DNA of 64,000 nucleotides from positions 1 to 64,000 of the forward strand of contig NZ_JACZFS010000008.1 of the NCBI RefSeq assembly GCF_014904795.1. The letters run 5' to 3'. The translations under genes and the position numbers were made by a program. The notes beneath the pieces are model-generated. The model searched no databases and was not told the DNA's origin. It saw only the letters and a program-made list of their open reading frames with translations. This stretch comes from Nisaea nitritireducens (GTDB lineage Bacteria > Pseudomonadota > Alphaproteobacteria > Thalassobaculales > Thalassobaculaceae). The first letter of the stretch is position 1; the number at the start of each line of letters is the position of its first letter. Shown here piece after piece: positions 57,393-64,000 of the stretch.

Positions 57393-58304
57393 ATGAAAAA
57401 GAAGACCGAAACCTCCTATGTCGAACGCATCGGCCGGGTCCTGGACCGGATCGCAAAGGATGCGGACACACCGTTACAGCTTGGCGAGCTGGCGGATACA
57501 GCCGCTTTCTCTGCCTATCACTTCCATAGGGTATTCCGCGCGCTTACCGGGGAAACCGTGCAGGAAGTGGTGCGCCGGGTGCGGATGTCCCGCGCGGCCC
57601 ATGCCTTGCGCATTGAGCGCGCAACCGTGACGGAGACGGCGTTGGCTGCCGGATATGGCAGCCCGGAAGGCTTTGCCCGGGCGTTCAGGCAGTGTTTCGG
57701 AATGTCTCCGAGCGCCTATCGGACAGCAAAAGCCCCACCACCATACAGGCCGCTGAACACGCGTGTTCATTACCGGCCTGAAACCGGAAGTATCCGCCTG
57801 ATCGTGGACAGAAAGGAGCATGGCATGCAGGTTGAAATCAAGGACGTGAAACCCGACCCGATCATCGCCTGGCGTCATGTCGGGCCATATTACGAGGTCG
57901 GGGCGAGCTTTGGAGCGCTGAGTGACTGGCTCAGCAAACACGGGCTCCATGAGCACATAACCGGCGTTTTCGGCCTGTCTTACGACGATCCGGGAAGCGT
58001 TCCCGAAGCCGAGCTGCGCTATGATGCCTGTGCCTCGATCCGTCCCGATACACAGATACCCACCAAGTCTTTCCCCGAAAATGTCCGCGTCGATGCGCTT
58101 CCGGCAGGCCGTTATGCCTGCACGTTGCTCGAAGGCTCTTACATGGGCATGGAGGATTGCTTCCACCGGCTGCTCGGTCTCTGGCTTCCGGAAAGCGGGG
58201 AGAGCCTCGATGAGCGTCCATGTCTCGAATGGTATTTGAATGACCCATCCAAGGTGGCGGAGGCCGAGCTGCGTACCCTGATCTGCATTCCGCTGAAAGG
58301 CTGA
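57393..58304 (+). CDS. AraC-family regulator with GyrI-like effector domain
   Basis: A 303-residue regulator of the MarA/Rob-plus-GyrI type. The N-terminal AraC helix-turn-helix pair spans about residues 10-110 (AFSAYHFHRVFRALTGETV, GYGSPEGFARAFRQCFGMSPSAYR), and the C-terminal GyrI-like small-molecule domain covers about 145-300. Such proteins sense drug-like or cationic ligands. The start at 57393 (MKKKTETSY) is preferred, though ATG at 57381 is also possible. The next gene starts four bases after its stop, so they are an operon. It may also regulate the divergent lactate permease-like gene. Confidence 0.9.
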   Translation: MKKKTETSYVERIGRVLDRIAKDADTPLQLGELADTAAFSAYHFHRVFRALTGETVQEVVRRVRMSRAAHALRIERATVTETALAAGYGSPEGFARAFRQCFGMSPSAYRTAKAPPPYRPLNTRVHYRPETGSIRLIVDRKEHGMQVEIKDVKPDPIIAWRHVGPYYEVGASFGALSDWLSKHGLHEHITGVFGLSYDDPGSVPEAELRYDACASIRPDTQIPTKSFPENVRVDALPAGRYACTLLEGSYMGMEDCFHRLLGLWLPESGESLDERPCLEWYLNDPSKVAEAELRTLICIPLKG

Positions 58305-58308
58305 GGCG

Positions 58309-59250
58309 ATGGAGAAACTGTTCCGCGCCGTAAACGAGCCGCAGCTTGGTGGGTTCATCCAGCAATCTGTCGAGGAGGGCCGCGCCTTCGTAGCGGACTG
58401 GTACGCGAAAGCGGACCGTATTCCTGACCCGGAGGAATGCCGTCGCCGTGTCGGCGCGCACATGCCGGAAATGCTTGGCCTGTTTGACTGCATGACGGGG
58501 TTCGCCGGAGACGATCCGGCCATGATCGCCGCCCTTGCGGGGATCGATCCTCCGCCGTTGATCCCCGCCGGTTGTACAGTCCGCGCTTTCACCCGGCCCC
58601 GGCCGAGCATGCTCCGCAATTACGATTTTCATCCGGATGCGACTTCGGCGGTCATCCTGCGGACGGAATGGTCAGGGCGCCATGTACTCGGCATGTCGGA
58701 AGGGATCAGTGGCCTGCTCGACGGGGTGAACGATGTCGGTGTTGCCGCCGCTCTGACCTTCGGCGGACGGCATGTTTACGGGACGGGGTTCAGTATCGTC
58801 CAGATCATCCGGTATTTGCTTCAGGTGGCCTCCGACGTGAAAGAGGCGGCGGACGTGTTGCGCCGGATGCCCTGTGCATGGGCTCATAATGTGCTGGTGC
58901 AGGACAGGTCTGGGACGTCAGTCCGGGCTGAGCTTGCGCCGGATCGGGGTCCGCTCGTTACCGAAGGGAATGCCGTGACAAATCATCAGGCGGATGTGGA
59001 GCCGTTCCCGGATTCCGCCCGGCGGTTAGATACGGCCTGTGCGCTGGTGGACGATGTAGAAGCCGCACGGGCGGTTTTCGTTGAGGGTGATCTTCGCAAG
59101 GAGGATTTCGACGATTGGCTGGGGACGCTCTACACGGCTGAATATCTGCCCAGCGAGGGTGCGGTGACGTTCCGTTGGAGGGACGGCAGTTGGCCGCAGT
59201 CACTCACGCATTTAGAGCCGGGCGAACGGCGGGTGGTTTATTCAGCCTAA
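58309..59250 (+). CDS. C45-type peptidase / acyl-CoA:6-APA acyltransferase-like (Ntn hydrolase)
   Basis: A 313-residue N-terminal nucleophile hydrolase of the penicillin acyltransferase-like C45 group. The presumed nucleophile is C89 in PPLIPAGCTVRAF, so residues 1-88 would be released as a propeptide. Supporting motifs are MLRNYDFHP and GVNDVGVAAALTFGG. Family members cut or form linear amides, for example in penicillin or N-acyl amino compounds. The preceding gene is an AraC/GyrI sensor only four bases upstream, which hints that an amide substrate is also the inducer. Actual substrate unknown. Confidence 0.84.
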   Translation: MEKLFRAVNEPQLGGFIQQSVEEGRAFVADWYAKADRIPDPEECRRRVGAHMPEMLGLFDCMTGFAGDDPAMIAALAGIDPPPLIPAGCTVRAFTRPRPSMLRNYDFHPDATSAVILRTEWSGRHVLGMSEGISGLLDGVNDVGVAAALTFGGRHVYGTGFSIVQIIRYLLQVASDVKEAADVLRRMPCAWAHNVLVQDRSGTSVRAELAPDRGPLVTEGNAVTNHQADVEPFPDSARRLDTACALVDDVEAARAVFVEGDLRKEDFDDWLGTLYTAEYLPSEGAVTFRWRDGSWPQSLTHLEPGERRVVYSA

Positions 59251-59269
59251 AAAATTGTTCTCATAAACA

Positions 59270-59366
59270 AAAACCGTCATCCCGCACTTGATGCGGGACC
59301 CAGGGAACGAAGGGTTTAACCTTACGCTCACCTAGGTCCCGGCTCTCCGGCCGGAATGACGGTTTT
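59270..59366. repeat. Palindromic dispersed repeat, copy 2
   Basis: A palindromic element of about 97 bases. Its ends are AAAACCGTCAT (59270-59280) and ATGACGGTTTT (59356-59366), perfect inverted repeats. Inside lie CCCGCA-CTTGA-TGCGGG (59281-59297), GACCCAG and GGTCCC. It sits between the 3' ends of two convergent genes and can fold into one long hairpin, so it may also stop transcription from both sides. It is related to the copy at 898-979. Confidence 0.8.
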
Positions 59367-59381
59367 AAATTGGTGTTCGGC

Positions 59382-60347
59382 TCAGTCAGCCAGAATGCCT
59401 TCAACCAGCTTTTGCACGGAGAGTGCATCGGCGGCGGACGGCATGGTGTGTTTGTCGCCGTCCATCCAGCGCGCAACATTGTCGATCTGCCGGGGCACGG
59501 AGACCGAACGCGGGTCTTCCGGCAGTTCCATAGCCAGCTCCCACGGACCGCCGCTGGTCTGCTCCAGAATGTAGAACCCGCTGAGGCGCATGCTTTTCTT
59601 CGTGCCGTAGAAGGTGCCCTCGATCCGGTCGGGACCGACGCCGCCGACGGCTGCGCCATAGCTCACCGGAACGCCGCTGCAATCCAGCATGGCATGGACA
59701 TGGGTTTCACAGAGCTTCGGGTCGGCCTGATAGGTGGGCTTGCTCCAGAGCAGATTGGCCCGGCCGAGGAAGCGCTCCGTCACATAGAGATAGTGCGAAG
59801 TGACTTCCCGGGTGTAGCCGCCCTGATCGCGGAAGCGCAGCCAGTCGGCGTCCGCCTGCCAGTCACGCGGCCACTGGGCGAAATGCATCACCAGCTCGGC
59901 GCTGACGATGTCTCCCATGGAGCCGTCTTTCATCGCGGCTTCGATCATCTCGACGCCTTCAAGCGAAGCCTGGGAGAAGTTCACCACGTTCGGTGTCTTG
60001 GTCTCCGCCAGGCGGCGAACCATCTCCTCGCTCTCCGGCACGCTGATGCCGAGCGGTTTCTCGCAATAGACCGGTTTGCCGGCATCCATGGCGAGATCGG
60101 CATAGTGTTTGTGGAAAGCGGGCGGGCTGGCGATGTAGACGAGATCGGCTTCCGGTGCCGCGATCATGGCTTCGGCGCTGTCCCAAATCTTCATGTCAGG
60201 GAATTCGGCTCTGGCCGTGGCGACGGAGTCGGCGCTCGGGTCCCAGGCCCCGATAACCGTGAAGCGGTCATGCGGGATCATGTACTGGATCATGCGCCGG
60301 CCCATGATGCCGAGGCCGATGACGACGATATTGTGGCTCTTGCTCAT
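59382..60347 (-). CDS. Gfo/Idh/MocA family NAD(P)-dependent oxidoreductase
   Basis: A 321-residue oxidoreductase. The Rossmann motif VVIGLGIMGRRM is at the N-terminus and the EKP motif with the catalytic lysine appears in GKPVYCEKPLG. Members oxidise inositols, sugars or other polyols, often with NAD. It lies 36 bases downstream of the gamma-glutamyltransferase gene on the same strand. The pairing does not reveal a substrate. AGAAGACC before the ATG is a weak ribosome-binding site. Confidence 0.9.
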   Translation of the reverse strand: MSKSHNIVVIGLGIMGRRMIQYMIPHDRFTVIGAWDPSADSVATARAEFPDMKIWDSAEAMIAAPEADLVYIASPPAFHKHYADLAMDAGKPVYCEKPLGISVPESEEMVRRLAETKTPNVVNFSQASLEGVEMIEAAMKDGSMGDIVSAELVMHFAQWPRDWQADADWLRFRDQGGYTREVTSHYLYVTERFLGRANLLWSKPTYQADPKLCETHVHAMLDCSGVPVSYGAAVGGVGPDRIEGTFYGTKKSMRLSGFYILEQTSGGPWELAMELPEDPRSVSVPRQIDNVARWMDGDKHTMPSAADALSVQKLVEGILAD

Positions 60348-60383
60348 TGGTCTTCTAGGCTTTCTGTTCTTCGCTAAGCGCTC

Positions 60384-61967
60384 TTAGTAACCGGTGGCGT
60401 GGCCGTCCTTGCGTGGGTCGGAGCCCGCCTGAAGCACACCGGTTTCCGGATCGCGCCAGACGCACTGGCTGCCGCCGATCGGCTTCTCTTGCCTTTCGAG
60501 CTTGTGGCCCTTGGCTTCCAGAGCGGTGTAGGTCTCCGGCGCGAACTCGCTCTCGACCTGCAGGATGCCTTCGGTGGCGAAGCTGCGCGGGGCGTCCATC
60601 GCTTCCTGGATGTCGTGGCCGAGATCCACCACGTTCGAGATGAAATTGGCTTGGCCGGTCGACTGATACTGACCGCCCATGACGCCGAACGGGGCCACGG
60701 CAGTACCGTTCTTGAAGACATAACCCGGGATGATCGTGTGCATCGGGCGCTTGCGCGGCGCGATGCAGTTCGGGTGGCCTTCCTTCAGATGGAAGCTGTT
60801 GCCGCGGCTGTGCAGCATGACACCGGATTTCGGCGCCATGATGGTGCTGCCGAAGCCGGAGAACAGGGAGTTGATGAAGGAGATCGCGTTGCCCTGCTCG
60901 TCGATGCAGGAGAGATAGATCGTGTCGCGATGCAGCGGGAAGTCGCTGTCCTCGAAATTACCGGCCTTGTCCATGTCGACCATGGCACGCATCTGGGCGG
61001 TGTGCTCCTCGCCGAGCATCCACTCGACCGGTACGTCCGCGAATTTCGGGTCGGCGACATAGCAGTTGCGCTGGTGGTAGCCGATCTTTGTGGCTTCGGC
61101 GATTACATGTACCCGGTCCGCCTCGCTGAGTGACTTCATGTCAAAGCCGGCAAGGATGTTCATGATCATCAGTGCGCAGATGCCCTGGCCGTTCGGCGGG
61201 CACTCATAGATATCGTAGCCTTTGTAGTCGGTCCGGATCGGCTCGACATATTCAGCGTCGGCCGCGGCGAAATCATCCATCGTGTGCAGGCCGCCGACGG
61301 AATTCAGCTTGGCCACCATGTCTTCGGCAACCTCGCCCTTGTAGAAGGCGTCGCGGCCACCGGTGGCGATCTTCTTCAGGGTCTCAGCCAGCTGCGGCTG
61401 TTTGTGCACGGTGCCGGCCTTTGGCGCCTTGCCGTCGACCAGCATGACCTTGGCAGAGTCCGGGTCAGCGGCCAGTGCTTCTTCCTCGCTGACCCAGTCA
61501 AAGGCGACGCGTGAATGCACGACATAACCCTGTTCGGCGAACTCGATGGCCGGCTGCAGGATTTCGGCGAAGCTCAACGAGCCATGATCCTCGATCAGCT
61601 TTGCCCAAGCGGCAATCGCGCCCGGTACCGTCACCGCGTGCGGGCTGTGCAGCGGGATCTCGTCCTTGACGCCCAGCTCGTTCAGCTTCACCAGCGTTGC
61701 GGCGGCCGGGGCCTTGCCCGAGCCGTTCATGGCGATCGGCTTGCTGGCGCCTTTCGGAGCGTAAAGCGCGAAGCAGTCGCCGCCGATGCCGGTCATGGCG
61801 GGTTCGACCACACACATCACGGCGCAGGCCGCGATGGCGGCGTCGACTGCGTTACCGCCGGACTTCAGGATTGTGAGGCCTGCCTGGCTGGCCAGCGGAT
61901 GGCTGGTAGCAATGGCTGCCCGGCGGGCAAAAACGGGGGAACGTCCGGGGAGTTGCAGATTTCTCAT
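60384..61967 (-). CDS. Gamma-glutamyltransferase family protein
   Basis: A 527-residue Ntn hydrolase of the gamma-glutamyltranspeptidase family, normally cleaved into two chains. The catalytic residue is T349 in HRDTIYLSCIDEQGN, where the small chain would begin. GGNAVDAAIAACAVMCVVEPAMTGIGGDCFAL is a hallmark of the large chain. No signal peptide is visible, unlike periplasmic Ggt, so it probably acts in the cytosol on gamma-glutamyl or other amide compounds. It heads a likely two-gene operon with the MocA-type oxidoreductase. Confidence 0.9.
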   Translation of the reverse strand: MRNLQLPGRSPVFARRAAIATSHPLASQAGLTILKSGGNAVDAAIAACAVMCVVEPAMTGIGGDCFALYAPKGASKPIAMNGSGKAPAAATLVKLNELGVKDEIPLHSPHAVTVPGAIAAWAKLIEDHGSLSFAEILQPAIEFAEQGYVVHSRVAFDWVSEEEALAADPDSAKVMLVDGKAPKAGTVHKQPQLAETLKKIATGGRDAFYKGEVAEDMVAKLNSVGGLHTMDDFAAADAEYVEPIRTDYKGYDIYECPPNGQGICALMIMNILAGFDMKSLSEADRVHVIAEATKIGYHQRNCYVADPKFADVPVEWMLGEEHTAQMRAMVDMDKAGNFEDSDFPLHRDTIYLSCIDEQGNAISFINSLFSGFGSTIMAPKSGVMLHSRGNSFHLKEGHPNCIAPRKRPMHTIIPGYVFKNGTAVAPFGVMGGQYQSTGQANFISNVVDLGHDIQEAMDAPRSFATEGILQVESEFAPETYTALEAKGHKLERQEKPIGGSQCVWRDPETGVLQAGSDPRKDGHATGY

Positions 61968-62156
61968 GGCTTTTGGCTCTATCAGGTCTGAAAAAGCGCA
62001 TTCATGCGCGGGCAGGCGGCAATCTGTGCAGGAACCGGCGTGGACACCGGAAACAGGGCTTCCCTAAGATGCGGCGCACGTTGAGACAAGCGCCGTGGAA
62101 CATCTTTCCACAATTCGGAACGAGCAACCAGATGGCGCAGGATACTGGGGAATGAA

Positions 62157-63044
62157 ATGAATCAGAAGACCGTAATTACCTGTGCCGTGACCGGCAGCGC
62201 CGATACCACAGGCAAAAGCCCGGCCGTGCCGGTTACGCCGAAACAGATCGCCGATGCCGCACTTGATGCTGGCAAGGCGGGTGCTGCCGTCGTCCATATC
62301 CATGTCCGCGATCCGGAAACCGGAAAAGCGAGCATGGACCTGGAACTGTATCGGGAAACGGTAGGCCGCATTCGCGAGACAGGTTCTGACATCGTCATCA
62401 ACCTGACGACCGGTCCGGGTGGCCGCTTCATTCCGGGTGATATCGAGCCGATCGACTTCGCCGCCGGTACCAGCCTGAAGGCGCCGGAAACCCGGATGCA
62501 GCATATCGCGGACCTGCTGCCGGATATCTGCACGCTTGATGTAGCGACGCTGAACTTCGGCGAGCATGCGATGGTCAATGTGCCAAAGCATCTGCGCGCC
62601 ATGGCCGACCGGGCGAAGGAGCTTGGCGTGACGCCGGAGCTGGAAGTGTTCGACAGCGGTCATGTCCTGCTGGCGAAGCAGCTGATCAAGGAAGGTCATC
62701 TGAAATCGCCAGCCCTGTTCCAACTCTGTCTGGGTATTCCCTGGGGCGCGCCGGCAACACCGGAAGGCATGGCCTTCATGAAGAGCCTGCTACCGGAAGA
62801 TGCGATGTGGTCCGCGTTCGGCATTTCCCGGGGTGAGTTCCCGATGGTGGCTCAGGCGACCATGCTGGGCGGTCATACCCGCGTCGGGCTTGAGGACAAT
62901 CTCTATATGTCCCGGGGCGAGATGGCGAAAAGCAATGCGCAGCTCGTCGAGCGTGCGGTGCAGATCATCGAAAGCATCGGTGGCGAGGTTGCCGATCCGA
63001 GCGAGGCCCGCACGGCCTTCGGCCTTGTCCGGCGCAACGACTGA
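62157..63044 (+). CDS. BKACE (DUF849) beta-keto acid cleavage enzyme
   Basis: A 295-residue enzyme of the 3-keto-5-aminohexanoate cleavage family. A zinc-dependent TIM barrel condenses a beta-keto acid with acetyl-CoA and releases acetoacetate and a new CoA ester. The metal-binding HIHVRD motif is present (VVHIHVRDPETG), as is VFDSGHV. The N-terminal ITCAVTGSADTTGKSPAVPVTPKQIA resembles the subgroup associated with dehydrocarnitine cleavage in rhizobia. It heads an operon with an SDR and a medium-chain dehydrogenase. Carnitine is a reasonable but unproven substrate given the choline genes in the region. Confidence 0.9.
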   Translation: MNQKTVITCAVTGSADTTGKSPAVPVTPKQIADAALDAGKAGAAVVHIHVRDPETGKASMDLELYRETVGRIRETGSDIVINLTTGPGGRFIPGDIEPIDFAAGTSLKAPETRMQHIADLLPDICTLDVATLNFGEHAMVNVPKHLRAMADRAKELGVTPELEVFDSGHVLLAKQLIKEGHLKSPALFQLCLGIPWGAPATPEGMAFMKSLLPEDAMWSAFGISRGEFPMVAQATMLGGHTRVGLEDNLYMSRGEMAKSNAQLVERAVQIIESIGGEVADPSEARTAFGLVRRND

Positions 63045-63059
63045 AAACGGGAACAAGAC

Positions 63060-63821
63060 ATGTTGAAAGCTGATCTCAGCGGCAAGAAGGCGCTGGTCAC
63101 CGGCGGTGCGTCCGGCATCGGGCGGGCCACTGCCCGACTGCTGGCGGAATGCGGTGCGGAAGTTGCCGTGAACCATCTGGCCGACGATCCGCGCGGCAAG
63201 GAAACCGTCGCCGCGTTTCATCAGGCCGGGAACAAGGCGCATGCCATTCCGGGCAATGTCGCGGACCCGAAGGACGCGGACCGGATGGTGGCGGATGCCA
63301 TCGAGGCGCTCGGCGGCCTCGATATCCTGATCAACAATGCAGGAACGCCGGTCTCGCTCGACCCGATCCCGTTCGAGGATATGGACGCGATGACGGAGGA
63401 GTTCTGGTCCACCATCATCAACACCAATCTGATCGGCCCGTTCCGTTGTGCCCGTGCCGCCCGCACGGCGCTGACTGAGAGCCGGGGCTGCATCGTCAAC
63501 ACAGCCTCCATCGCGGCCTTCGGGGGCATTGGCAGCTCTATTGCCTATGCGGCGTCGAAGGCGGGGCTGATGAACCTGACCAAGAACCTTGCGAAGGCGA
63601 TGTCTCCCGAAGTACGGGTGAATGCGGTTGCGCCCGGCCTTGTGCGGACGCCCTGGACGGATGGCTGGCCCGAAGAGCGGAAGAACACATCGGTCGCCAA
63701 TTCCCTGCTGGGGCGGATGGTCGAGCCTGAGGATGTGGCCGAGACCATGCTGTTCTTCTGCGCCAACGGTGCTGTCACCGGTCAGACCCTGCTGGTCGAT
63801 TGCGGCCGGTTCGGCGCCTGA
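63060..63821 (+). CDS. Short-chain dehydrogenase/reductase
   Basis: A 253-residue classical SDR. The cofactor motif TGGASGIGRA, NNAG, a catalytic serine in VNTASIAAFGG and the YAASK catalytic pair are all present. It uses NAD(P) to oxidise or reduce an alcohol or ketone. It follows the BKACE gene by 15 bases, so it may make the beta-keto acid that BKACE cleaves, a known pairing. The substrate cannot be deduced further. Confidence 0.93.
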   Translation: MLKADLSGKKALVTGGASGIGRATARLLAECGAEVAVNHLADDPRGKETVAAFHQAGNKAHAIPGNVADPKDADRMVADAIEALGGLDILINNAGTPVSLDPIPFEDMDAMTEEFWSTIINTNLIGPFRCARAARTALTESRGCIVNTASIAAFGGIGSSIAYAASKAGLMNLTKNLAKAMSPEVRVNAVAPGLVRTPWTDGWPEERKNTSVANSLLGRMVEPEDVAETMLFFCANGAVTGQTLLVDCGRFGA

Positions 63822-63854
63822 TCCTGATTCTGATATCGAGCGGAGGTTGTTGCC

Positions 63855-64000
63855 ATGAAAGCTTATGAAATTGTCTCGGATGGCGGCGTTGACGCTCTTG
63901 CCCTGAACGATCGTCCGGACCCGAAGCCGGGACCGGGCGAGGTTCTGGTCCGGGTGCGGGCCTCCTCCATCAACTACCGGGATCTCTCGACGGTCGAGGC
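63855..64000 (+). CDS. Medium-chain alcohol dehydrogenase-like protein (cut by window edge)
   Basis: Only the first 48 residues are in the window. The opening [17 protein letters not shown] and the stretch [20 protein letters not shown] are typical of zinc-type or quinone-type medium-chain dehydrogenases. GGAGG lies 7 nt before the ATG. It begins 33 bases after the SDR and looks like the third gene of the BKACE operon. Confidence 0.8.
   Translation, partial: MKAYEIVSDGGVDALALNDRPDPKPGPGEVLVRVRASSINYRDLSTVE

Overview
The window reads as a chromosomal stretch of a GC-rich alphaproteobacterium. I base this on high third-position GC in nearly all genes, a rhizobial-type ABC glycerol importer beside glpD, a complete betICAB/choXWV choline set with choline sulfatase, a TAXI-type TRAP transporter with a fused permease, and many CaiB/BaiF CoA-transferases and acyl-CoA ligases. 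A marine or plant-associated Rhodospirillales-like heterotroph would fit, but nothing here fixes the species. There are 52 protein genes, one of them cut by the right edge. I see no rRNA, tRNA, CRISPR array, insertion sequence or phage gene.

Layout. 0-1 kb: a carboxymuconolactone decarboxylase-like gene and a palindromic dispersed repeat. 1-9.7 kb: a divergent glycerol regulon. The reverse strand carries glpV-S-T-P-Q plus a DUF2160 membrane protein; the forward strand carries glpR-glpD. 9.8-13.7 kb: EamA exporter, uracil phosphoribosyltransferase, class III CoA-transferase, isochorismatase-like hydrolase and a VOC protein. 14-18 kb: a 1070-residue hybrid histidine kinase with a full internal phosphorelay but no output domain, convergent with a DUF2189 membrane protein. 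18.3-23 kb: TAXI-TRAP transporter followed by an M19 dipeptidase. 23-25 kb: rhlE-type helicase and a cold-shock protein. 25-27.4 kb: IclR regulator and acyl-CoA ligase. 27.7-31.3 kb: ynjBCD-type ABC importer. 31.4-35.5 kb: NADP-dependent oxidoreductase and a potABC-like set without a binding protein. 35.5-38.2 kb: aryl-CoA ligase and FAD monooxygenase, convergent with potC.

38.3-39.5 kb is a small, visibly AT-richer island. It holds a protein with a peptidoglycan-binding-like domain and a Tlde1/DUF2778-like L,D-transpeptidase domain, followed by a small multi-pass membrane protein. This is the best candidate in the window for an undescribed effector-immunity-like pair. 39.6-49.2 kb: betB-A-C-I on the reverse strand, diverging from choX-W-V and a ferredoxin reductase-like gene, with a strong BetI operator candidate between them. 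49.5-55.8 kb: a GntR regulator, then a ThDP enzyme, a close formyl-CoA transferase homologue, a ketopantoate reductase-like gene, a quinone oxidoreductase and DUF1810. 55.8-59.4 kb: lactate permease family protein, AraC/GyrI regulator, C45 acyltransferase-like enzyme, and a second copy of the palindromic repeat. 59.4-64 kb: Gfo/Idh/MocA oxidoreductase, gamma-glutamyltransferase, a BKACE (DUF849) enzyme, an SDR and the start of a medium-chain dehydrogenase.

Taken together, the genes point to uptake and breakdown of small osmolytes and organic acids: glycerol, choline and choline sulfate, possibly polyamines, dipeptides, aromatic acids, lactate-like acids, and possibly oxalate or 2-hydroxyacids through formyl-CoA. 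A second notable point is the pair of glycerol-importer ATPases. GlpT has lost the canonical LSGGQ signature and GlpS has lost the switch histidine, so one of the two composite ATP sites is predicted to be degenerate.
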